Assembly: GCA_023392285.1 (NCBI GenBank)
Contig: JAEVZK010000091.1
Location: 1 to 64,000 of the forward strand
Origin: Armatimonadota bacterium
GTDB taxonomy: Bacteria; Armatimonadota; Fimbriimonadia; Fimbriimonadales; Fimbriimonadaceae
Direction of reading: 5' to 3'
Length of the DNA stretch: 64,000 nucleotides
The notes beneath the pieces are model-generated. The model saw only the letters and a program-made list of their open reading frames with translations. It searched no databases and was not told where the DNA came from. The position numbers and the translations under genes are program-made. Of this stretch, positions 16,906 through 25,300 are shown in pieces; the first letter of the stretch is position 1; every line of letters starts with the position of its first letter.

Positions 16906-18993
16906 ATGTTCATCTTCGCCGCTCCGCTGTCGCTTCAAATTCAACTGCCAAAGACAGTTAGCTTCGAAAGCAGAGCTTGTCCGCTTTCTCAAGCCTTGGA
17001 TGGTCTGTCCTCAAAGACCTCCCTGTCGCTTGGTGCGGCGGATGAACTGGGCAGGCAGATCTGCCTCATCAATCTGCATGAAGCGCCGACCGAAGCGGCA
17101 CTCGATCGCATTGCTCTGGTGTTTGCGGCCCGATGGGACAAGGATGGAAGTCGCTGGAAGTTGATTCCGAATCCGGTTGCGCTCAAGGAAAAGAGAGAAC
17201 GGACGAAGCAGCAGCGACTCGCTGCATTCACGGCAGCCATGAAGCCAATTCTGGATCGAGGCACGCCCAAGTTCGACCAAGCGGCGGCTTCCGCGCTTCT
17301 GCATGCAGTCGTCGCACAGAGGCAGTTGATCAAAGACAATCCGCGGGACGTTGCCGCAAACAAGAACTTCGCGGCGCTCCAAACGCAGTCGCCATACGGG
17401 AGGCTGCTGACGAAGCTGCTGAAAACAATTTCTCCGTCGACTTTGGCAGAGATCCCAAGCAATTCTCGGACGGTCTTCAGCTTACACCCGACGAAGCGTC
17501 AGTTGCCGTTCGGTCCAGGAGCGGCTGATGCCATGAAGGAATTCCTAGTCGAGCAGCGGCTCTGGTCCGAGCAAGTCTCACAGGTAAAGCTCGATCCCGA
17601 TGATTCGATGACGGTGAGCGATCCCCTTTCTCAGGGAGGTGAGTTTGAAGACGATCCGAAGAATATCGATGTCGTGGTCACCAATTGGCGTCCCGATAGC
17701 TTCAACTGTAATCTGAGATCAACGGCACCTTACGGCTTCCGAGTCATGACGCAGCTTTCGGTGCAGTCTCCTGCAGTAACCGCAGCATATGAAAATCTCT
17801 ATTCGGGGGACAAGAACCCTGGAAAAAAGATATCTCCTTCACCTGAGAGTGCCATCTTGCAGAATCTGCTCAGCTCTCGATTTGGCGATTCCTCGAAGCT
17901 GGATGCGATCGATGACCGTGCGAAAACCTTTCTGCTCGACCCTGTTAAATACGATCCGCTCTCGTTCTATGCAACGGATGCGGTGCTAGCGTTGGCCGAG
18001 CCAAAGGCAGAAAACATTATCGCTTGGATGCCCGATGAATTGTTTGCCTCCACCATCATCTCGAAGGAAGGTCTGACTGCCGAGGGCGTACGCCAGCTCT
18101 TAGGCTCGGTCTGCTATTCCGACATTAGCGAAGGCGACGGATGGCTGACAATTACTCCTCGCGATCCGGATCGAACGATGAGAAACTTAGAGCCGCGGGA
18201 AGCGCTGAGAACCGTCTGCCGGGCGATCGATGCGAAGGGTGGACTCCGCTTGATTGACTTCGCCCAATATGCGGCGCAAGTCGATCACGGAGCTTATGAC
18301 GGCTTAGGAGTGGGCTACATCTTCACGCTCGATCCGGCCGCGGGCAGCGTGATGGACGGCAGCGATTGGGACGTTCTTCGCCTTTACGGCTCACTTTCGG
18401 CGCAGCAGAGGCAAACCTTGGCGGCGGGGCAGAACATCGCCTTCTCCTCGCTCTCATCGCGGCAAAAGACGCTCGTAGACATCCTCAGCTTTAGGAGAGA
18501 AATCAGTAACTCCTCTACCACTTCGGATCACTCGTATACGATCAATCAGCCTCAGCAGGAGCCCACCGTCGTTCTCCAAAATGGCGTACCAGCCGACGGC
18601 TTCCTTTCGATGGCCACTGATCATCAAGACCTTCTCTTCGCCTACAGCAAGGATGCCAGCGGCAAGCTCGTTCCAAGTCGATCCGTCAATGAAGAGACGA
18701 TTGCGATGTTCGAGGATCTCAAGGCGCATCCAGACGGCAATCCGATGCGGGGCCAGCTCGAGATGGTGGCTTTCCAAGTTGGAACGCAAGATTTACATCG
18801 AATTCGGCTCAATTACTTTCCGAAGACTTGGAATGAATACCGCATGATCGAGAACGTTCCGCCAGACAAGGGACCGGTGCCATGGACTCAGCTGGACGCA
18901 TCGAGAGTCTCCAAAATCAAGGAATCCCTGAAGCGGCGGGAAGAGCAGCGAAACAAGGGCGATCAGACGTCTCCGCCGCCACCGGCTCGATAG
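16906..18993 (+). CDS. large protein of unknown function, possible STN-like N-terminus
   Basis: A 695-aa protein that I do not recognise. The N-terminus is hydrophobic (MFIFAAPLSLQIQ) and could be a weak signal. Residues about 15-80 (VSFESRACPLSQALDGLSSK to ALDRIALVFAARW) resemble a secretin/TonB short N-terminal (STN) fold. A similar motif recurs around residues 385-450 (LTAEGVRQLLGSVCYSDIS to TVCRAIDAKGG). The rest is mixed alpha/beta with a Lys/Arg-rich end. Outer-envelope location is plausible but unproven. It lies upstream of the injection-system block on the same strand, separated by a 298-bp gap. Confidence 0.65.
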   Translation: MFIFAAPLSLQIQLPKTVSFESRACPLSQALDGLSSKTSLSLGAADELGRQICLINLHEAPTEAALDRIALVFAARWDKDGSRWKLIPNPVALKEKRERTKQQRLAAFTAAMKPILDRGTPKFDQAAASALLHAVVAQRQLIKDNPRDVAANKNFAALQTQSPYGRLLTKLLKTISPSTLAEIPSNSRTVFSLHPTKRQLPFGPGAADAMKEFLVEQRLWSEQVSQVKLDPDDSMTVSDPLSQGGEFEDDPKNIDVVVTNWRPDSFNCNLRSTAPYGFRVMTQLSVQSPAVTAAYENLYSGDKNPGKKISPSPESAILQNLLSSRFGDSSKLDAIDDRAKTFLLDPVKYDPLSFYATDAVLALAEPKAENIIAWMPDELFASTIISKEGLTAEGVRQLLGSVCYSDISEGDGWLTITPRDPDRTMRNLEPREALRTVCRAIDAKGGLRLIDFAQYAAQVDHGAYDGLGVGYIFTLDPAAGSVMDGSDWDVLRLYGSLSAQQRQTLAAGQNIAFSSLSSRQKTLVDILSFRREISNSSTTSDHSYTINQPQQEPTVVLQNGVPADGFLSMATDHQDLLFAYSKDASGKLVPSRSVNEETIAMFEDLKAHPDGNPMRGQLEMVAFQVGTQDLHRIRLNYFPKTWNEYRMIENVPPDKGPVPWTQLDASRVSKIKESLKRREEQRNKGDQTSPPPPAR

Positions 18994-19291
18994 TGTCGAA
19001 AGCCCTACTCTTGCGGTGTTGTGGATAAATTTGCAAAAGCTGTAAAGTTTGGCAAGTAGCTCGGGTTAAAGTAAATCCGAAAGTCGGTCTTTTCCTGTCA
19101 AAACCTGTACATTTCGAAACTCTCGCTGTCGAGTGTTACGGCCTTTTGCACCTTCACCTAAACATCTCGCAAAATCATTGCGGATTTCCTATTAAGATTT
19201 CGCATTTTTAACGATTCTCTTGTGCTATCGTAACTTTAGCCGAGTCAGGGAATCGACAGAAGATCGACCGGCATTTTGAGGAGGGACATAG
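18994..19291 (+). promoter_or_regulatory. leader/promoter region of the injection-system gene block
   Basis: A 298-bp AT-rich gap with no gene. It holds TGTGGATAA (19020-19028), a perfect 9-base match to the DnaA-box consensus, and TGC-TATCGT (19223-19231), a possible extended -10 element without a good -35. GAGGAGG (19278-19284) lies 7 bases before the sheath ATG. The next gene block runs about 33 kb on this strand to the terminator at 52437, so this is the most likely site of its main promoter. Confidence 0.45.
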
Positions 19292-21142
19292 ATGCCTGAA
19301 TATTTAGCACCGGGCGTATTTGTCGAGGAAATTGACAGTGGAAGCAAGCCGATTGAAGGCGTTGGCGTTAACACTGCGGCTTTCATCGGCTATGCGAAGA
19401 GCGGTGAGTTTAACAAACCAACATTCATTAGTAACTGGGGCGATTTCTGCAGAATCTTCGGCGAAGACGACGACATCGTTCTTAACGCACTGAGCGACGA
19501 ACTCGGTAAGAGCACGGTCGAGCTTCTTTCTGCGAAGAGGGCTTCTCGCAAGAGCTTGCTCGATTTCGCCCAGAGCGCGGTCGTGAAGGCAGCTCACGAT
19601 CGAAAGGCAGCGGGAACGAAGGACAACTCGAAGTCGGGCTCTTGGTCGGACTTCGTGAAGAAGTACAACATTCCGCTTGCTTCTTCTCCGTACATGGAGG
19701 ACAGCTACCTCGCTTACGCGGTGCGCGGCTATTACGATAACGGCGGCGGACGCGCTTACATTATCCGAGTCGCTCGCGAGCAGGATCTGGCTACGTTCAA
19801 GAAGAGCGTTGCCTCGGCTCCGACTCCGGCAACTGCGTCGACGCTGTCCCTGGGCGGATACTCGTTCAAGGCTCTTGAGGCGGGCGCGGGCGGCAATGCC
19901 ACCAAGGTCGAAATTCGACACGAAGGCGAAGATGGCTTCACCATGAAGATCACGGGATCGGACGGTAAGACTGAGACCTTCGGCGATAAGAAGCCGTTGA
20001 CTCCCGGCAACGTCAAGAACGAAGTCAAGTCCAAGATCGTGGATTTCTCCACGGCTACCGAAACGGCCACTCGGCCCGATGCTGGCGTGTTCAATCTCGT
20101 CGGCGGTGCGGAAGCCACATCGGCGAATGCTCTTGCGAGCCTCCCGCTCAATACGGAGTTGGCCAAGGTAGACGCCGAGGACTTCGTCGGAGACGAAGCG
20201 AAGCGAAGCGGCCTGTCCGCTCTCTCGCTGATCGATGACGTCAACATGATCTCGATTCCCGACCTGATGGCAGGTTGCTGGAAGAAGGAAGCGCTCATCG
20301 GTTCCGATGCAGTGGTCGAAGTGCTCAACGTTGATGAGAAGCGCAAGCAGCAGATCCTCGACGTGCAGTCGATGCTGATCAGCTACTGCGAGCGAATGGG
20401 CGACCGAATGTGCATTCTCGACCCAATTCCTGGTTTGAATCCGCAGGAAATGCGCGACACCACCTTGGCCGCTCCTTTCAGCAGCGACCACGGCCAAGCG
20501 GCAATTTACTATCCGTGGATCAAGGTCATGGACAAGCTCAATCCGCTTAGCAAGCGACAGATCTTCTGCCCGCCCAGCGGACACATTTCTGGCGTTTGGG
20601 CGCGAGTTGGCACCGAGCGCGGAGTTCACAAGGCTCCGGCGAACGAGTCGCTGATGGGCGCTGTCGCTCTCGAGCAGGACATCACCAAGGGTGAGCAGGA
20701 AATCCTGAACCCGAACGGCATCAACTGCATCCGATCCTTCCCTGGCACAGGCATCCGTGTCTGGGGTGCTCGCACCCTCGCGACGGTCGGTAATCCGAGC
20801 TGGAAGTACGTCAACGTTCGCCGACTCTTCAATTACCTTGAGAAGTCGATGGAGCGCGGACTGCAGTGGGTGGTTTTCGAACCGAACGATCCCGATCTGT
20901 GGGGTCGCGTTCGACGCAACCTTTCGGCATTCCTTTGGATGGAGTGGAAGGAAGGCAAGCTCTTTGGCACGACCGCCGACGAGGCGTTCTATGTCAAGTG
21001 CGACGCTGAGACCAACACTCAGGAAAGCATCGATCTCGGTCGACTCTATGTCGAAATTGGAGTCAATCCGGTCAAGCCGGCAGAGTTCGTCATCGTCCGC
21101 ATCGGCCAGTGGTCTGGCGGCGGCGACCGACAGGAAGCCTAA
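19292..21142 (+). CDS. contractile injection system sheath protein
   Basis: Forms the contractile outer sheath that drives the inner tube through a target membrane. 616 aa. The N-terminus (YLAPGVFVEEIDSGSKPIEG, then VNTAAFIGYAK) is the standard opening of phage tail sheath and Afp2-4/Pvc2-4 proteins. The C-terminal domain (RRLFNYLEKSMERGLQWVVF, then EPNDPDLWGRVRRNLSAFLW and FVIVRIGQW) holds the interlocking strands. A Ser/Ala/Thr-rich insert sits in the middle (about 165-280). Only one sheath gene is present, whereas Afp and PVC have two to three. A strong SD (GAGGAGG) fits high expression. It is the first gene of the eCIS block. Confidence 0.95.
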   Translation: MPEYLAPGVFVEEIDSGSKPIEGVGVNTAAFIGYAKSGEFNKPTFISNWGDFCRIFGEDDDIVLNALSDELGKSTVELLSAKRASRKSLLDFAQSAVVKAAHDRKAAGTKDNSKSGSWSDFVKKYNIPLASSPYMEDSYLAYAVRGYYDNGGGRAYIIRVAREQDLATFKKSVASAPTPATASTLSLGGYSFKALEAGAGGNATKVEIRHEGEDGFTMKITGSDGKTETFGDKKPLTPGNVKNEVKSKIVDFSTATETATRPDAGVFNLVGGAEATSANALASLPLNTELAKVDAEDFVGDEAKRSGLSALSLIDDVNMISIPDLMAGCWKKEALIGSDAVVEVLNVDEKRKQQILDVQSMLISYCERMGDRMCILDPIPGLNPQEMRDTTLAAPFSSDHGQAAIYYPWIKVMDKLNPLSKRQIFCPPSGHISGVWARVGTERGVHKAPANESLMGAVALEQDITKGEQEILNPNGINCIRSFPGTGIRVWGARTLATVGNPSWKYVNVRRLFNYLEKSMERGLQWVVFEPNDPDLWGRVRRNLSAFLWMEWKEGKLFGTTADEAFYVKCDAETNTQESIDLGRLYVEIGVNPVKPAEFVIVRIGQWSGGGDRQEA

Positions 21143-21151
21143 GAAGCACTA

Positions 21152-21185
21152 GCTATAGGTCTTATCAAGTGTTAAGGCCTATAGC
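21152..21185 (+). promoter_or_regulatory. intercistronic hairpin between sheath and tube genes
   Basis: Arms GCTATAGG (21152-21159) and CCTATAGC (21178-21185), with further pairing inside. There is no T-run, so it is not a standard terminator. It may be a processing or stability element that sets the ratio of sheath to tube mRNA. Confidence 0.45.
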
Positions 21186-21216
21186 GAATCAAGAGAATTA
21201 CGGAGAAATATAAGCA

Positions 21217-21651
21217 ATGGCAGAAGGCGTAGCAGCCCTTAGGTGGTACCTCGAGATCGACGGTATCACAGAAGGCGTTTTTAGAGAGGTCACCGGATTG
21301 GATTCGGAGACCGAAGTCGTCGAGCATCGAGTCACTGGAAAGAACGGCAACCTGATCGTTCATAAGGTGCCCGGCGCTCTCAAGTGGTCGAACATCGTGC
21401 TTCGGCGCGGTCTCACCGACGATCAGAAGCTCCACCAGTGGCGCGACAAGATCGAGAAGGGTCAGATCGAATCGAACCGAAAGAACGGCTCCATCACCCT
21501 GTATTCGCCAGACCAGAAGGTCGTCTGCAAGTACACGTTTAAGAATGCGTGGCCTTGCAAGTTCAAGGGTCCGGCTCTCGATGCTGCGAAGAATGAAATC
21601 GCGATCGAAGAGCTCGAGCTCGCGCACGAAGGTCTCGAGCGACAGCAGTAA
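21217..21651 (+). CDS. tail tube protein 1 (gp19/Afp1-like)
   Basis: A 144-aa subunit of the inner tube, the hollow rigid conduit that holds and delivers cargo. It shows the T4 gp19-family pattern: LEIDGITEGVFREVTGLDSE, then a loop and VPGALKWSNIVLRRGLTDD, then SITLYSPDQKVVCKYTFKNA and a final strand EIAIEELELAHEGL. The length and fold match Afp1/Pvc1. It directly follows the sheath, as in other eCIS loci. A second paralogue, at 29121-29582, is the initiator-type tube protein. Confidence 0.94.
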   Translation: MAEGVAALRWYLEIDGITEGVFREVTGLDSETEVVEHRVTGKNGNLIVHKVPGALKWSNIVLRRGLTDDQKLHQWRDKIEKGQIESNRKNGSITLYSPDQKVVCKYTFKNAWPCKFKGPALDAAKNEIAIEELELAHEGLERQQ

Positions 21652-21664
21652 GGGGAAAGAGGTG

Positions 21665-21737
21665 TTGAGGGTTGAGTGTCCAGCATTGAGGAGCCGCGGG
21701 GCTCACCAGGCTTAACACTCAACGATCAATACCTCAA
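21665..21737 (+). promoter_or_regulatory. long intercistronic hairpin
   Basis: Nested inverted repeats TTGAGG/CCTCAA (21665-21670, 21732-21737) and GTTGAGTGT/ACACTCAAC (21671-21679, 21715-21723), with AGCC-GGCT inside. It ends just before the AAGGAA ribosome-binding site of the next gene, so it may damp translation of the downstream genes or protect the upstream tube mRNA. Confidence 0.5.
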
Positions 21738-21745
21738 GGAATTAT

Positions 21746-22105
21746 ATGGCACGAAAATCACCGGGTGGACTTCAAACCGAGTTTGAATTCACCCTGCCTC
21801 GCGGTTACGTCGATCCGGAAGGCGTGCTCCACAAAAAGGGGCGCATGCGGCTGGCAACGGCGATGGATGAGATTGCTCCTCTGCGCGATCCTCGCGTAAG
21901 GGCAAACCAGGCTTACCTGGTGATCATCCTTCTCGCCCGAGTCATCACGCAGCTCGGAACGGTCGACGTGATCGACACCGGGGTCATCGAAAATCTCTTT
22001 TCTGCCGACCTGGCGTTTCTTCAGGACCTTTACCGCAAGATCAACGAGCTTGATCCAGAGGCGGAGATGGAACATGAGGAACAGCCGGCGATGGTGGGGG
22101 AATAG
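21746..22105 (+). CDS. tail assembly chaperone-like protein (gpG position)
   Basis: A 119-aa protein starting MARKSPGGLQTEFEFTLPRG, with YVDPEGVLHKKGRMRLATAM, a helical middle (AYLVIILLARVITQLG) and an acidic tail ending AMVGE. The plan (short beta N-terminus that binds the tube, helical body, acidic tail) and the position right after the tube gene are those of phage-tail and eCIS assembly chaperones. The C-terminus runs into GGTGGGGGAATAG. The next frame is open without a good start codon, which resembles the lambda G/GT frameshift arrangement. Confidence 0.7.
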   Translation: MARKSPGGLQTEFEFTLPRGYVDPEGVLHKKGRMRLATAMDEIAPLRDPRVRANQAYLVIILLARVITQLGTVDVIDTGVIENLFSADLAFLQDLYRKINELDPEAEMEHEEQPAMVGE

Positions 22106-22263
22106 CCCGCTACCCCTCAGACGCCTTGTATGAGGAGGTAGCGTACATTGCCTACCATTTCCACTGGTCGATGGATGACATCCTTGCGATGGAACATCGA
22201 GAGCGGCACAAGTGGGTCGAGCAGATTAGCAAGATCAATCGTCGTTTGAGCGGCGGAAGCTAA
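22105..22263 (+). CDS. small eCIS gpE/GT-like protein (DUF6760-like), possibly made by -1 frameshift
   Basis: A short frame reading ARYPSDALYEEVAYIAYHFH, then WSMDDILAMEHRERHKWVEQ and ISKINRRLSGGS, closely like the small proteins that follow the assembly chaperone in other eCIS loci. The frame opens after a stop at 22075-22077 and has no ATG or GTG before the conserved core. The only standard start is TTG 22126, which would remove the RYPSDA part. It is in the -1 frame relative to the upstream gene and begins where that gene stops, with a G-rich run G GGG GAA at 22096-22102. Translation as a frameshift fusion (21746-22263) is therefore plausible. Confidence 0.6.
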   Translation, partial: ARYPSDALYEEVAYIAYHFHWSMDDILAMEHRERHKWVEQISKINRRLSGGS

Positions 22264-22278
22264 GGCTCCGGCTCGACC

Positions 22279-22329
22279 GGGAGTTCTGTTTGGAATCGTC
22301 TTTTGTGGCAGATTTTAAGCGGAACTCCC
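22279..22329 (+). promoter_or_regulatory. inverted repeat in leader of the 2140-aa gene
   Basis: GGGAGTTC (22279-22286) and GAACTCCC (22322-22329), perfect 8-bp arms 35 bases apart. The downstream ATG 22361 has no recognisable Shine-Dalgarno, so this structure could matter for how little or when the giant protein is made. Confidence 0.4.
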
Positions 22330-22360
22330 AATAACGTTTTTAAGACTTTTAGCTCCCAAA

Positions 22361-25300
22361 ATGGGTGTTCTCGACGCTCTCGAAGATGTCGGTTCTTCAA
22401 TAATCGACACGGCATCCTCCCTACCTAGCGCAGCCGCTGGGGCAGTTGGCCTCGCCACAGATGTCGCGTCGCGAGTCGGCACCTTTGTGGGAGAGGTGAC
22501 CGGCGCAACCGGCATTCCGGATGCAGTAAGGGGCGTCGTAGGAACAGTTCGAGAAACTGTAAACCACGCGGTCGATCGAGTCACGGATGCGGCGGCAAAT
22601 CCTCGCCGGACGATCGCTCGGGCCGCCGATGCGGCGCTGAACGGTGCGTCGCGCGCGCTCGCGAACACGCAATCCTTTGCCGACCGCGTGCTCAGAGGGG
22701 CTGGAAATTTAGCCAGCGGCGTTGCGGGGGGCATTACAAGCTTCACATCCACTGTGAGCGAGGGTGTGGCGACCGGAATCTCCACCGCAGTTGGCAGGGT
22801 CGGTGATTTGGTGCTCAAGGGGACCTCGCTGGCTCAGGGAGCGATTTCAAAGGTGGTTGGGGGTGCCGGCTCACTTGCGAATCGCGCTATCGACTTCGGC
22901 GGCGAACTCGGCACCAGAGCCATCGGTTTGGCGTCCCAAGTGCTGCAAAATGCCGCACACGGTATCGCAGATACGGTTTCTGACGGGATCAATGGCGCGG
23001 CAGGTCTGCTTGCTCGCAAGGCCTCCCAACTTGCGACGGCGGTCAGCCGGGTCGCGAGCGGCACCGCCAACCTCGTTGGACGAGTGGCAACCATGGCGGG
23101 CGCCGGCGTTTCGCGGATTGCCGATCGGATTGGATCAGTGGTCCAACATGCGGCCGGAAATATCGCGCCATACCTGCCGGGTCCCCTTGGCAATCTGGCA
23201 TTGAGGGGAGCTGGGGTCGTGGGGCGCGTCACCCAAGGCGTCAGTTCATTCGCCCTTGGCGCAAGTTCCTTCGTTCGGGAGGAATCACAGGCAGCGGCGA
23301 TCTTCGTTGCGACTCGCACAGGTGAGGCGAACTCCTTTGTGCAGAATGAAATTGCTTCCATCCGAGCGGAATTGGTGCAGCAGGCGGGGAACTTGGGTGA
23401 CCTAGCCGCAAACGGATTCGAACACGTGGGGGAGCGATTGACGGCAATCGTGAGAGGCAAGGTTGCCCGGCTTCACGACCGAGTCAACACGATCTCCAAT
23501 CGCATTCAGGATCGAGTGGCTCGCGCGAGTGACTTGATTCGGCAAACCGTCCCGGCAGTGTCTTCAGCGATCGGCCGGGCGGCCCATACAATCGCCTCGC
23601 ACCTCAGCGAGCGAGTCGGACACGGTGTCGCGCTTGTGAGAGATCGAATTGGCGAGACGATTGAAGGAGGTCGGCGACTTGTGGGCCGGGGCGCAGATGC
23701 CGCGCGTGGAGCAATGGGCTTGGGGCGACGCATCTTTGATCGCGTGCTCGATGTCGGGTCTGCGGTTACCGAACGAGTTTCTGGATTCGTGGGCGGCGTT
23801 GTCTCTGGCGTTGGAGAGGGTGTCAGAGCGGGAGTCGATCGGATCACCTCCTTCACCATGTCGGCTCGCCCGAATGATGGAGATTTGACCGGGCCCTTTA
23901 TGCCGGGCGAGCCGATGGTCGAACCTGATCAGGTGGGCTCGCTGCATGGGCGGAGCAACGCTGGAGCAAGAGAGGGCATGGTGTCGGGGGGAGCGAGCCT
24001 CTTCATCAATGGGATTGACACGAGTCTTGCCGACCACTACCGAGCGGCTCAGCGGCTTGCGAACGAAATTGGCGCCCCCGTGGTGGGCGTTTACAACGCA
24101 ACTGCTGGCATGGGGAGCGACCTCTTACAATGCGCGGCCGACAAGTTTTTCGACCGGTCAGGTAATCCGGCGGTGGCGACCCTCACCCGTCTGATTCGAA
24201 CCTATGGAGATGCACGTCAGCCCCGTGGGGGACTCAATATTTTTGCGCATTCCCAGGGAAGCCTGATCCTATCCGAGGCTTTGCGCCAGGCGCAGACGGC
24301 AGGCGCGGATATCAGTCACAACGACGTCACCACGTTTGGAAATGCCGCGTTCACCTATCCGGCGGGACCGACCTATCACCATTACATCCACGACGACGAT
24401 GCGGTGTCGATGTCGGTGGGAACAGGCAGCTACATCAGCTACTTGATGAATCAAACGACGCTTGGGCGCATGGTGTCAGGATCTGCACTCGGACCGACTG
24501 CCGACGTCCAAGCGACGACGACAACCCTGCACCACGGGGGATCGATGATCGCTCCGCACGCCGTAAACGCGCCGGATGGGCACGATTATATCGGTGACCT
24601 GGCGGCTTTTCGAGCGGCGGAACGCAGTGGCCGCGCCACCCCTGCTCGCAACTATCAGAGGACCCAGGGCGCGGCTGGCTTTGCGATTGCGAGAGGCGTC
24701 GGAACCATGGCTGCCGACGGAATCGCGTCCGGTTACGGCCGAGTAGACCGAGCGATCACAGCCATGCCCGACTTGCCGGTTGTTGGCAATCTTGGGATTT
24801 GGAGCGCGATCAATTCACGCTTGAGAGCGATTGGGGGCGCGGCGCTTTCGGCTGGTGAATCCTACGGCAGATCACGGGACGCAAGATACTCGGGCATGTC
24901 GACGATTCAGCGAAGCGGCGACGGACCTGAACCTGAGGCAGACGCTCGCGACGTCAAATCCCGCCTCGACCAGAGTGGCTCGATCGGCTTCGCGCCGGAT
25001 TCGCGCGTGAACGATCAAGTGAGTGGTGTCCTTGGCCACGACATGAGCCAGGCGCGTCTCCACATTGATCCGGCTGCTCAGTCGATGGCGCGCGACTTGG
25101 GCGCGAAAGCTTTCACGATCGGTCGAGACGTCTACTTTGGGGCGGGGCAGTACCAGCCCAGCACCCCTTCTGGTATGGCTCTGATGGCACACGAGATGAC
25201 GCACGTGGTGCAGCAGTCTTCTCCTGACCAGCAGACCCGCTTCTTTACCCAGCAAGGCGGAAACGAAATGGAGCAAGAGGCTCAACGCTCTGCGGAGATG

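Noticed and set aside
19020..19028. Perfect DnaA-box 9-mer as evidence of an origin or DnaA control
   Set aside because: A single match is expected about once in every two windows of this size by chance, and no cluster or AT-rich unwinding element accompanies it.
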